DNA from: Fragilaria crotonensis
Taxonomy: Eukaryota > Bacillariophyta > Fragilariophyceae > Fragilariales > Fragilariaceae
Length of the DNA stretch: 34,056 nucleotides
Direction of reading: 5' to 3'
Assembly (NCBI GenBank): GCA_022925895.1
Contig: JAKSYS010000667.1
Location: 1-34,056, forward strand
Part shown: positions 18,750 through 27,891 of the stretch, one piece after another
Position numbering within the stretch: position 1 is the first letter of the stretch
Layout: each line of letters starts with the position of its first letter
Translations under genes and position numbers: made by a program
The notes under the pieces: model-generated
Told to the model about the DNA's origin: nothing
Seen by the model: the letters and a program-made list of their open reading frames with translations, nothing else
Database searches by the model: none

Positions 18750-19483
18750 GTCAGCACTTGACTCCTCTTCGGCATCGCTGTCCTTCTCGCTCTTCTTCTT
18801 CATCTCGTTCTTTAATTCGTCCTTGATCTGTTTCTTGAGAGCTGCAACCGACCTCTTCCCCTTCTTCTCGTTCCAGTCTCGGAGCTGTTCCTTTTGTTCC
18901 GGGCTCAGGAGACAAAAGATCCGTGGGGGATACCACTTGTTTTCTAGTTTAAACCCTTTCGGGAGCTTTCCTTTGTCTTTCTTCTCAGATTTCTTGCCGC
19001 TGCTCTTGACTCCGGAGATATTCCTCTCCTTACGTTTTTCAAGGGTTGCACGATTCTCTACTGCGGTGGATAAGTATTGCTGGCATCTTTGGAAGTCGTT
19101 AAGCATCTTCAAGTCGCCCAATACAACCGATACAGGAGATTCGAGCTTAGGATCTGTGATTCCCTTCAAAAAATCTGCAACCTTTTTGGACTCTGGTACA
19201 GCCTCGTTCGGATCACAATCAAGGATCTCGTTGTGAGCAGCTTGGTGGGTATTGATGTAATCTTTGAATTTGTATTGTCGGCGTGACCCGGAATACGTCG
19301 CGTTCGCAATGGATGCATACGCTTTGTTCTTCCGAGTAATTTTCGACGCCGTACCTTCACACTGAGTCTTCAGTGCCAAATACGCTTTCCTCCCATCCTG
19401 CGACCGCTCAAACTTCTTAATATACGACCAGGCTTCACCGTTTACTGTGAACGACTTCAACTTGCGATAAAAGCGAGCGTTGT
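18750..19483 (-). pseudogene. Element F gag, C-terminal part
   Basis: The frame is open from the G insertion (ARFYRKLKSFTVNGEAWSYI) through KAYASIANATYSGSRRQYKF, KVADFLKGITDPKLES and LPKGFKLENKWYPP to an acidic EEESSAD, where the B LTR cuts it. It matches element C gag almost residue for residue but lacks the frameshift of C, so it shows the undamaged layout of this gag. The product would be the RNA-binding capsid protein; there is no CCHC motif. Confidence 0.87.
19479..19483. repeat. Target-site duplication of element G, left copy (GTTGT)
   Basis: GTTGT directly precedes TGGGATCTCC of the G LTR and recurs at 26795-26799 after the other LTR. Confidence 0.85.
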
Positions 19484-19951
19484 TGGGATCTCCTTCCAAG
19501 TAGCGAGCGCTCACGCTCGGGGGTGATGATAGGAGATTGGGTGGTCCACGATCGTCCACACAGGAGCACACACACGAATACTGGAGAACAGTAAGCAATT
19601 CTCTTGGCAATGGCGGTTCGGCGTTCGTAGTATGCGGCGCGTAGTTCGATGTGTGAGTTGGACAGTGTCGTGGCGATGCTTACTCTTTGATAAACCTTGT
19701 ACCTCTTTACCCTTACGATCGGAGACCGGCAAGAGTGCAATTGAAGTAATATAAAGTTTAAAGTAGAAGTTGTGTCCGGAATACATGGGATGTATTCCCG
19801 AATTAGACTAGCTACATACCTGACTCAGTAACAGGTATGTCGGTATGCATACGCACCGGGCGATACTGTATAGTAAGCACAGTACCAAACAGCACGGTGC
19901 GTTTATGCGTACCATGGGCATATCATGAATCGTGACGAATATGCAGTGACA
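19484..19951 (-). repeat. Element G 3' LTR
   Basis: It is a direct repeat of 26328-26794. It contains the perfect inverted repeat ACATACCTG (19814-19822) and CAGGTATGT (19832-19840) around a 9-nt loop, conserved in the other LTR at 26657-26683. The element TGACTCA, an AP-1/Gcn4-type bZIP core, lies at the arm-loop junction (about 19821-19827). Confidence 0.94.
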
Positions 19952-19966
19952 CACTCCCCCCATTGT
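19952..19966 (-). other. Element G polypurine tract
   Basis: Read on the - strand, AATGGGGGGAGTG stands directly before the 3' LTR start TGTCACTGC. Confidence 0.75.
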
Positions 19967-19980
19967 CTGCGTCCAGAATG

Positions 19981-22698
19981 TCAGAGCAGGACAATGAGTA
20001 TACAGGAATGCATTCGGAAGGACAGTAACAAATGACACTCGCGTGTCATCCAAGGTGCTCCATAGTGGCCCATCAAACGGCGGACATGTCGGAAATGCAG
20101 GGTAGTGCCGAGAGCCTTGGTGAGAGCATCAGCTGGGTTGATGATGCCCGGGATATGGCAGAGGATAATTTTGCCTTTGGATTTCCACTCTTGGATTGCG
20201 AAGTGTTGGATATCGATGTGTCGAGAACGCGGCGTGGGTCGGCTCGCGTTGATCATCAAAATCGCCGCTTGGTTGTCTTCATAGAGGACCGTGGGACCAG
20301 GTTGTTTATAGTCCAACTCAAGGAGTATCGATCGCAGGTACTTGGCAATCTTCGCTGCTTGAACGGCCGCAACAAATTCAGCTTCTGTCGAGCTCGTCGA
20401 GACAGTGGATTGAACCTTGGACTTGTATGCAATAGGTCCGCCACAGAGTACAAAGGCAAGGCCGGTGATTGAGCGTCGTGTGCTGAGATCAGTGGCATGT
20501 GCAGCATCGACGTATCCGGCGAGAGAGGTGGGCGATTGTGGCTGAGGAAAGTCAGGTAGCGCCGGATCAGGCATGAGGACGATGAAGTCACCGATCGGAA
20601 GTATGTCGATTGGTGAAAGGCGCCAGTAGATCAGTCCCCAATTCTTAGTCATCCGCAAGTATCGAGCAAGGCGGCGTAGGGAATCAAAGTGTATCTTGAC
20701 AGGGTGATCCGAGAAACGAGCAAGGAGAGTGACGGCAAAACCAATGTCGATACGAGCAACGACGTAAACATATATGACGCAACCGAGAATGCTTCGATAC
20801 GAGAAGCCTGCACCGACTTCGTGTTCCATGAGAGCAGCATCGGTCGCGGTGGCGGCGGCATCATAGTCCAGGAACAGTTGCGGGATGGTTGACATGGCGA
20901 TTGGTTCGATTGGTCGCTCACTCGATTCACGGTTACCAGGGGAGGACCATCCATAATGGTCGAGGAAACGATCAATGTAGGATTCGCACGTTACCTGAAT
21001 GTAATGGCGTGACTGAATGACATCGACTCCATTGAAAGACGTAAGGATTCCTTCGTCGCGGAGATCAACCTAGTCTTCGGCACAAATGATCGCGACCAAT
21101 TTACGAATGGAGTCCACGTTTCGACATCCGATGGCGAGGTCGTCGACTTGTCAGGAGATGAGCATCTTCCATCCATCATAGGTTCCATTGTACAAGCTGC
21201 GCTCGTGTGTGGTGGACTTGAAGCCGTGGCGGTGCAGCACTTTGTTGATGAAGCGTTCCCATAGGGCACCAGATTCTGGGTGTCCCTGCAAGGCGTGTTG
21301 CACAGGGAGCATGTGGTCGAGTGGGATGCCAAAACCGTAGCGAGTGAGGAACCAATCAGCGTACGGTTGATCGACATAGACGTAGGTCGGCTGATCAGGT
21401 GGTGGCGAATTTGCATAAGCGTATGTCGCGTCCACCTTGATGCAGAGATAGCCTTCGTGCGCACATAGAGCGAAAAACATCCTCATGCAGGGTTGTTCAA
21501 TGCAAGAGGAATATGTGTTTGCCAGCTTCAGAGCAGGAGCGGCACGAGGGGAGCCGTCGCAACAGTTTCGAGCCTTCCGTGTCCCATCCGACTTGATAGA
21601 ATAGTTCCAATGCTGCCGGAGGATTATGGCGCCAGCAGGTGGATAGACAGCGGTACCATACATTCCTTGTTTCTCCATTGTGTCCAGTTGTTTCGCCTCG
21701 GCGAGAAGCCAGTCGTTCCAATTTGGTAAGCGCTTCAGTTTGCGTCGAGTGAAGCTGCCGAGTGCTTGTTCTTCCTCTGTCCCAAAAGCAGTAGTATTCA
21801 GACTGCGCATCAGGAGCAGAAGCTGATCATGTGGGAGTGGCTCGTGCATGGTCATGGTGCGGGGCTCCGGTGCTGCTGCGGTTGGGACAGAGGACAGGGC
21901 GGACCGAATGGAATCGACGAGACGGAGTTGATCGACAGACAAATGAATGGGGCTGTCGTTCGGACGGGAGCTCACGGGGATGTAGCGATCAGGCGCGAAG
22001 ACAATGGTGAATGAGGCAGAGTCGGACGCGGCGGCGGCAGTCAACGCGGCGAGTACAGACTCGCAGGAGAAAACCGGAGTGGTATTGACGGAGACGACGT
22101 AGGCACCGACATATTTGCGACGGACATTGCGAATGCGTGCCGCGGAGGTGCTGGGGACAATACCGGGGACATAGCCACGCTTGCGGATGTGGCAAGCGGT
22201 GATATCAAAACCGAGGGTTGGATGGTCGCACTTGATGGCCTGCGTGGCGGAGTCAAGGCGATGAAATGGGTCGTCGGTCACCTCAAGGTTGAGCGGGGAT
22301 AGCACAGGGCGATCAGCGGGAACGTGGCCATCCGGGGACAGGAGGCGGAGAGCCTGAACGTTTGGCGGGGCGTCCACATGAAGGTCATTCATACCCTCGT
22401 CGAAACGAGCGTGAGTGGCGGTCTTCACGATGGAGCTGGCCAAGTCAAAATAGTACAGAATTTTGAGAGAGCGAGAATATCCCAAGAAAACACCGACTCG
22501 GGACAACACGGCCATACCGAGTGGTAGTAGGGCGGACATGGACGCGGCATCCAAAGGTACGTAACTTGGATAAATCGGGTAGCTCGCCACCGCAGAGTTC
22601 ATGGGGGCTGGACACGCGGGATCCGTGGGGCACAAAATTGTACAAACGCAAATAGTGGTAAAATGCGTAAGGCCAAAAAGGGGCACGGAGGTCGGCAC
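19981..22698 (-). pseudogene. Element G pol, second part: IN tail, PDZ-like domain, RT, RNase H (two stops)
   Basis: One frame runs from 22698 to 19981 with two stops. From about 22500 it shows VGVFLGYSRSLKILYYFD (IN C-terminus), then a PDZ-like domain at about 22215-21988: LGFDITACHIRKRGYVPGIV, SSAARI-like spacing, YVGAYVVSVNTTPVF and a final SFTIVFAPD strand. RT follows: LKRLPNWNDWLLAEAKQLD, RKARNCCDGSPRAAP, KVDATYAYANS, HALQGHPESGALWERFI and the catalytic QVDD at 21139-21150. A TGA at 21151-21153 sits one codon before QVDD (probably a former CGA) and a TAG lies at 21070-21072. RNase H has YVDAAHATDLSTRRS, STSSTEAEFVA, EDNQAAI and RSRHIDIQ. The gene is recently broken. Confidence 0.87.
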
Positions 22699-23066
22699 CG
22701 GTCAACATCGCACGCACGTAAAGCATCGCCAATTGTTTGATGCGGGCGCTCGGCGGGGCCATTCTGGTGAGAGGAATCCGGGCCAGTCAGCTGTGTTTGA
22801 TAACCGAAGTTTGCAAACGTTTCGAGAATCTCACGACATCGTCCGAGTTCGCCACCGCCGTCCATGCGAACATACTTGTTGGCACAGGCTGGTGAGTTGC
22901 TCGCGAGCCATTGGTTGAGCCAGTCGACTGGAGGCGCTTTGGTTGCGAATAAAGCGTCCGCTGAAATGATCAGTGATGAGGACATAACACGTTTCGCCAT
23001 TGTGTCCCACCAAGTTGTCGAAACGTTTCGAATCGGAACTCCGCTGGACCATGAACGCGAAATCAA
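22445..23066 (-). pseudogene. Element G integrase core, spread over three frames
   Basis: The integrase core starts in the gag frame (FQGLGIDFAFMV, first Asp near 23075; DHFSG). It moves near 22990 to a second frame with ALFATKAPPVDWLNQWLA, YVRMDGGGELGRC (second Asp) and GPDSSHQNGPAERPHQTIGD (catalytic Glu). Near 22760 it moves to a third frame (LYVRAMLTGADLRAPFWPYAFYHY, ELPDLSKLRTFGCRVHV), and near 22500 back to the first. All three shifts go in the same direction and sum to three, so the RT frame equals the gag frame. All catalytic residues are still present. Confidence 0.82.
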
Positions 23067-26000
23067 TACCGAGGCCCTGAAAACATTCGGTTGCGGTCAT
23101 GGTGTTTGTATGACCACGAGGGACCTTGCGAAGCTTTGAAGCCATGCAGACCGCGCAGTCATCGATGACGTCCGGTAGTGACAAAGATGGGAGGCCGCGG
23201 GTGTGTTTGTGGAGTTCAGAGAGCTTACGGAAGTTAAGGTGTCCAAGTCGTTGATGCCACAACATGCGGAGAGCCGAGCGACCGAGGGCATTGATGAGGA
23301 AGACCTGAGCGAGAGGGGAGTCGCGGTCGTGGAACTCGGGGAGGTCCACGAGGGCCGGTAGGACAGGGCGATCACCGGATGTTGGTGGGAAGTAATCGGG
23401 TGTTGAAGCACTGGTAAGGGCGAGGGTGTCGACGACAAAACGATGAGGTCCACACGGCAGGGAGGCAAGGTGGGCATCCGGGGAAGGGATGATCAGGGAC
23501 TCGGTGAAGGTAAGACCACCACGCAAACGAGTAGGTTGTAGACGAATGCAGATGTCTTCCGAAGTGGGGGACGGAGACTTGTTGGGGAAACGGATCAATC
23601 CGACTCGGTCGTCTGCGCTGCTCATACTGTATCCATCGGACGTGAGTTGTTTCGCGATGGCGCAATGACTGATGATCACTCCCGGGATGGACGTCGTGTG
23701 GTATGTGCGCACGAAGACACAACATGGGATGAAGGTGTGGGAATTGTCCGAGGTCACGAGGGAGAGCGACGGTGTACGGTAGGCAGGGAGGCAGAGGAAA
23801 CCAACGCCATCGGGGTGGTGAGAGTGGCTTCCGGCATCGAAGAGACAAACCTTGGTGCTGTTGCTGGACAGGGCCCGATACGAGTACAAGAGAGAGGCGT
23901 CGCTTGTGGTACAAGCCATAGATCCATTGTCAGCGTGGGCGAAGACCGAACGAGAATCGGGATCGTAGGTCTCGGACAGGCGCCGGAATAGGAAACTCTC
24001 GGAGTCAATAGACGGTATATCGGAGGGGATGCAAAAGGGAATAGCATCGCCGCAAACCGAATCAAACAGCGGGAGAGAAACCTCAGGCAAAGAACACGAT
24101 TGGAGGTCAATGTCGCTGAAACAGAGTTCGAAGTCGTCGTCTGATGAGTCGGGGAACGATCCGCGAAGGGCATTCAACTGATATCCATCGGGCGTTGCGT
24201 CTTCTTCATCATCCGAAGGAGGGATGTTGGCGGCTGTCACAGCGACGACGTCCGAATCATCGGTGGCTGGACATGACAAGATGCTGCGGACTGTGCGAGC
24301 ACCTGAAGATGGACGACCGTCAGCGTTGCGAATGTTGATCCGACTGCGGAACTTAGAGTGTGAAGCTGCGACTTGGTTCTTGAGCTGAGGGTGTCGCTGT
24401 GCAAGACTTTCCGCGACGATGTAATCCACGAAACGATTGCAGTCCGTCAAAGTGTGGCCAGTCTGATTGCACCCAAGGCAGGTGTCGGAATTGGCCTGGT
24501 TATGTGACATCGCTCGAACTAGAAGGTCCATTTCTTGTTCCCCCAAAGTGTCCGGCGTACCGATGAGAGCGTCCGCGGTCAAAGGCGCAGTTTCGAAACG
24601 GCGCACGACTTGTGTTGACGGTGAGTATCTGTCTCTCGAGTTGTTAGCCGGTGGTGTCGCAATATCACGCCCAATCTCGATGGAGTATTGGACAAATGTT
24701 GTGGACAGTTGTGACATGGTGAGGTGGAAAGGAAGTGTATCCGACGTGCGTCCTGTGCGACGATCGCGCTCCACGAGACGACGGAACTCGGATCGCCACT
24801 CGGTGGCGAGGTTGCGGACACTGAGGTCGAGCGCCTCATATTCCGAGTAGTTCCGACCGGCGATCCTTTCACGCGCCATGAAATCCTGAAGTCGACGGAG
24901 GTAGGAGCTGAAAAGCTCCGCTCGACGTTGCCGGGGAATCTCGTTGACAGTGTGAAGAGCAGCTTGAAGTCGAGGATGATGAAGACGAAGCAAAGAATAG
25001 AACGCATCATATCCTGCATTGGCTGCGCATCCCTGGACCGCGCTGTGTTCCTTGCTTCCGGCAGGGAATACAGTCTCTTGCGAGAGGACACCATAGAGCA
25101 AAGAGGACATGAACGTATCCTGAGCACGAACGGAGGCGGGGAGCATGAGCCACCAACTACCGTGGATGTTGTCTTGTTCAACGGATTCGTATGGAGGGCA
25201 CCATAGCCCCCATTGCAAACAGGTTGAGCAGAACAACTTGTACCAATGGATGAATGAGTCCTGGCGCGAGGAGTCAAACTTCTGAACATTGGTTTTGCGG
25301 AAATCCTTGTACCTGACCTCAGACGACATGAACTGTCGCATGTAGTCCTCGAAAGACTCGGCGCCATATGTGATGGGCGCATGGGAATTCATGGTCCGTC
25401 CCGAGGCATGCGTGTACTGCGTACGCGGAGTCCCTGCATCCTCTGTTTGGAAGACAAGGCGGCCGCGTGGACCGCGTGGCTCAGTGGACTCCAAGTACGA
25501 TGCAGCGCGAATTGTCTCTTCGGGTTGGCGAACGACATCGGCATCAAAATGAGGACGGGTGGTTCTAGCCGTAGGTTCAGGGACGTCGACTGGAAGCCCT
25601 CGGAAGTAAGTGCCGGTGGTCGCGTTGTGCTCGGCTGTGGGAGTCTCTTGGGCATCATCCTCAATAATGTCGTCCAACAGAGGGGGGCCGGCAAAACGGA
25701 GGGGTGGCGCTGTCATCCTGTCTTGTTCCGCGGGTGAAGCTGAATCGTCTTGTAGAACTGATGGCGATCGTGTTCCCGAAAGACCTGCTGGAGACTCTTG
25801 ATGATCGCTTCCATTATCATTCTGTCCTCCTACGACGGATGGGACTGTCGGAGGTGAACGAGATTGACGCGGTAGCTTCGCAATCGGAATTTGGAATCGA
25901 ATCAAAATCTGAACTCGAACGGGGTTCGCGACGTCGGAGCGGTTTCGGATTGCTTGCTCAATCAAACGCTGCAGGGCTGGCTTTCGGAGAGATTGAACGG

Positions 26001-26292
26001 TGCCATCGGTTTTGCGGTGGAATGTGGCAAAACCGGCGTCGAATAGTGGCATGGTTGATTGATCGTCCAACCAGATGGTGTCCTCGAGTTGTTGAACAAT
26101 GTATGTCTTGAGCGCTATGAGATAGTCATTGAGCAGTACCGAGTTCACCGTATCAAATATCTCTGTGAGTGGCACATCAGCCACCGGGCAGTCTTCAATA
26201 TCAACTTCCAGAACGACATGGTCATCAGGGTGGTAAAATCTCCCTGGCACCATCGGATCGGTCATTGTGGTGCGTTGAGACTTGTCAGCCAC
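22831..26292 (-). CDS. Element G gag-protease-integrase N-terminal polyprotein, 1153 aa
   Basis: The ATG at 26292 lies 35 bases after the 5' LTR. The frame carries, in order, the N-terminal module shared with B (DCPVADVPLTEIFDTVNSV), a Pro/Thr-rich spacer, the capsid-like part (FGAESFEDYMRQFM type, TCLQWGLWCPPYES, EIPRQRRAELFSSYLRRLQD), the zinc knuckle CLGCNQTGHTLTDC, the protease-like FAHADNGSMACTT and VGFLC block, and the preintegrase finger LWHQRLGHLNF...CAVCMASK (HX3H...CX2C), then the start of the integrase core. Gag and pol are fused in one frame here, unlike C, D and E, so this family must set its gag:pol ratio in another way. The last 50 or so residues after about 22990 are out of frame. 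Confidence 0.9.
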   Translation of the reverse strand: MADKSQRTTMTDPMVPGRFYHPDDHVVLEVDIEDCPVADVPLTEIFDTVNSVLLNDYLIALKTYIVQQLEDTIWLDDQSTMPLFDAGFATFHRKTDGTVQSLRKPALQRLIEQAIRNRSDVANPVRVQILIRFQIPIAKLPRQSRSPPTVPSVVGGQNDNGSDHQESPAGLSGTRSPSVLQDDSASPAEQDRMTAPPLRFAGPPLLDDIIEDDAQETPTAEHNATTGTYFRGLPVDVPEPTARTTRPHFDADVVRQPEETIRAASYLESTEPRGPRGRLVFQTEDAGTPRTQYTHASGRTMNSHAPITYGAESFEDYMRQFMSSEVRYKDFRKTNVQKFDSSRQDSFIHWYKLFCSTCLQWGLWCPPYESVEQDNIHGSWWLMLPASVRAQDTFMSSLLYGVLSQETVFPAGSKEHSAVQGCAANAGYDAFYSLLRLHHPRLQAALHTVNEIPRQRRAELFSSYLRRLQDFMARERIAGRNYSEYEALDLSVRNLATEWRSEFRRLVERDRRTGRTSDTLPFHLTMSQLSTTFVQYSIEIGRDIATPPANNSRDRYSPSTQVVRRFETAPLTADALIGTPDTLGEQEMDLLVRAMSHNQANSDTCLGCNQTGHTLTDCNRFVDYIVAESLAQRHPQLKNQVAASHSKFRSRINIRNADGRPSSGARTVRSILSCPATDDSDVVAVTAANIPPSDDEEDATPDGYQLNALRGSFPDSSDDDFELCFSDIDLQSCSLPEVSLPLFDSVCGDAIPFCIPSDIPSIDSESFLFRRLSETYDPDSRSVFAHADNGSMACTTSDASLLYSYRALSSNSTKVCLFDAGSHSHHPDGVGFLCLPAYRTPSLSLVTSDNSHTFIPCCVFVRTYHTTSIPGVIISHCAIAKQLTSDGYSMSSADDRVGLIRFPNKSPSPTSEDICIRLQPTRLRGGLTFTESLIIPSPDAHLASLPCGPHRFVVDTLALTSASTPDYFPPTSGDRPVLPALVDLPEFHDRDSPLAQVFLINALGRSALRMLWHQRLGHLNFRKLSELHKHTRGLPSLSLPDVIDDCAVCMASKLRKVPRGHTNTMTATECFQGLGIDFAFMVQRSSDSKRFDNLVGHNGETCYVLITDHFSGRFIRNQSASSRLAQPMAREQLTSLCQQVCSHGRRWRTRTMS

Positions 26293-26327
26293 TAGAAATA
26301 ATACCGAAGGTATTTGGGCTCATAACC
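26293..26327 (-). other. Element G short leader with tRNA-Met-type primer-binding site
   Basis: The - strand reads GGTTATGAGCCCAAATACC directly after the 5' LTR (26309-26327). The complement GGGCTCATAACC is the same 12-base anticodon-arm segment as in element B. Confidence 0.72.
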
Positions 26328-26794
26328 TGTGATCTCCTTCCAAGTAGCGAGTGCTCACGCTCGGGGGTGATGATAGGAGATTGGGTGGTCCACGATCGTC
26401 CACACAGGAGCACACACACGAATACTGGAGAACAGTAAGCAATTCTCTTGGCAATGGCGGTTCGGCGTTCGTAGTATGCGGCGCGTAGTTCGATGTGTGA
26501 GTTGGACAGTGTTGTGGCGATGCTTACTCTTTGATAAACCTTGTACCTCTTTACCCTTACAATCGGAGACCGGCAAGAGTGCAATTGAAGTAATATAAAG
26601 TTTAAAGTAGAAGTTGTGTCCGGAATACATGGGATGTATTCCGAATTAGACTAGCTACATACCTGACTCAGTAACAGGTATGTCGGTATGCATACGCACC
26701 GGGCGATACTGTATAGTAAGCACAGTACCAAACAGCACGGTGCGTTTATGCGTACCATGGGCATATCATGAATCGTGACGAATATGCATTGACA
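26328..26794 (-). repeat. Element G 5' LTR
   Basis: It is 467 bp, a direct repeat of 19484-19951, with termini TGTCAATGC...GATCACA on the - strand. The hairpin ACATACCTG/CAGGTATGT at 26657-26683 is retained. Confidence 0.94.
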
Positions 26795-26799
26795 GTTGT
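26795..26799. repeat. Target-site duplication of element G, right copy (GTTGT)
   Basis: It matches 19479-19483 and lies in element F gag, between GRHYEID and ARFYRKL. Confidence 0.85.
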
Positions 26800-27364
26800 C
26801 GATCTCGTAATGACGTCCGCTGAAAGTGGTTGCTTCGATAAGGTATTCGGTTGGAGTTTCGAAGTTCTCAGGATCGAGTACTTCATCCGGGTCGTCCCTT
26901 TCGTCCCTAGTAAGGTAGACGAGTGGTATCTTAGCGGCACTCAATATCTGGCGGAGATAATTCTGGAATGATTCGTTCCAGAGAGCCCAGTTCGCTAGCT
27001 TCTTCAACCCTTCCGGTTTTGATGCATCCTCATCTTTTGCCGCCAGCTTCTGCTCGTTGTACTCCTGGCATTTGGCCGTGAACACGGGAACATCATCTTC
27101 GTCAAAATCGTCTGGATCGGCGTCATATCCGGTGCGTCTTCGCTCGTCTGCCCAGAAGCGGAGGCCCATCAAGTTCTTTAGCGCGATAAACGAAATGTTC
27201 ACTTGCTGCATATTCCTTGGCGGGTTCCTTGCAACTGATCTGGCAATCGATTCCAAGTCGGACTCTGACGCAAGCAGGAGGTCACTTGGAGTTGCAAATC
27301 CTTGGTTGATGAGGTATTGAACAGTCTGGGCATAAAAGCCGCATCGCTGGAGAGCCACATGCAT
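26800..27364 (-). pseudogene. Element F gag, N-terminal part
   Basis: The ATG at 27364 starts MHVALQRCGFYAQTVQYLINQ, homologous to element C gag. It continues with LRFWADERRRTGYDADPDDF, WNESFQNYLRQILSAAKIPL and ends GRHYEID at the G insertion. No stop or frameshift is present, so this gag was intact before G and B landed. Confidence 0.87.
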
Positions 27365-27376
27365 GGTAGATGAGGT
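27365..27376 (-). other. 12-bp junction between an LTR and element F gag (no primer-binding site)
   Basis: Only 12 bases separate the LTR end from the gag ATG. The related element C has a 409-bp leader with a primer-binding site here, and E has about 227 bp. Confidence 0.6.
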
Positions 27377-27579
27377 TGTTTAAGTCTAGCCGAAGTGCTA
27401 TCTACTTACAACAAAAAGGATCCAGAACATAGCAAAGAATAGATAGATGTCAAGGTGTCAACACACAAAAGAGTAAGCTAATAGTTGTCTTAGGCGAATC
27501 CGGAGAATCCGAATTGTCATGCGTCAGTACGGCTGACGTCGCGCTATATCGTACCGTACGGTATGACCAGTATTAAACA
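27377..27579 (-). repeat. LTR of C/F type next to element F gag
   Basis: This 203-bp segment has perfect inverted ends TGTTTAA...TTAAACA, the same length class as the C LTR, and shares scattered blocks with it (GTACGG, CTATGTTCT). It is read as the 5' LTR of F. On its other side stands a polypurine-tract-like block (27580-27587), so it may also be the 3' LTR of a further copy. No second copy is in the window, hence moderate confidence. Confidence 0.62.
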
Positions 27580-27614
27580 GTCCCCGCAATTCGGACTTCA
27601 TCAAACTGCAAAAT
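27580..27614 (-). other. 35-bp remnant with polypurine-tract-like block between F LTR and element E
   Basis: On the - strand it ends GCGGGGAC directly before TGTTTAATAC, identical to the tract before the LTR of element A. This is what the 3' end of an internal region looks like. Element E cuts it at 27615. Confidence 0.5.
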
Positions 27615-27891
27615 CGAACGAATACTACTGTGACAAGTACTGTATGGTATGGCACATATGTACCGGCGAGTGTCGTTGCATATGGCGTATGGGTTTATAA
27701 CATCCAAATATGCATACGATGCATGTGTGTGAATCGGTACTCAACTACATACACAAATAACATCATATAATAGGTAACGGTGCTTGATCCGATCGGATGA
27801 TCGGATCTCACTCTTTTATCTCTCAACTTGTATTCTATTACCATGTAAGTTAGGCCGCAGTCCTATGAGACTTGATGGCGAACTTTATACG
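27615..27891 (+). repeat. Element E 5' LTR
   Basis: It starts CGAACGAATACTAC and ends TTATACG. The terminal dinucleotides are CG and CG instead of TG and CA, in both copies as far as visible. It contains a perfect 9-bp inverted repeat, GATCCGATC-GGAT-GATCGGATC, at 27786-27807. Confidence 0.88.

Larger units (their letters stand above)
19484..26794 (-). mobile_element. Element G: full-length Ty1/copia retrotransposon in element F gag
   Basis: G is 7,311 bp with LTRs of 468 and 467 bp, TG...CA ends and a 5-bp duplication. On the - strand it reads 5' LTR, tRNA-Met-type primer-binding site, one long gag-protease-integrase frame, PDZ-like domain, RT, RNase H, polypurine tract, 3' LTR. The LTRs differ at about five sites plus one 1-bp indel, roughly one percent, so insertion was recent. 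Despite this the pol has three frameshifts and two stops. Confidence 0.95.
18750..27579 (-). mobile_element. Element F: Ty1/copia retrotransposon, split by B and G (5' LTR and gag only)
   Basis: F gag lies in two pieces, 26800-27364 (N-terminus) and 18750-19483 (C-terminus), which together equal the gag of element C. The gap between them is exactly element G with a 5-bp duplication. The C-terminal piece ends at the 5' LTR of B. F is thus the outermost host in this stack; its pol must lie to the left of the window. An LTR of C type lies directly before the gag ATG at 27377-27579. Confidence 0.82.

Noticed and set aside
25704-26111. 135-aa and other + strand ORFs over the G gag
   Set aside because: They are shadows of the 1153-aa - strand polyprotein.
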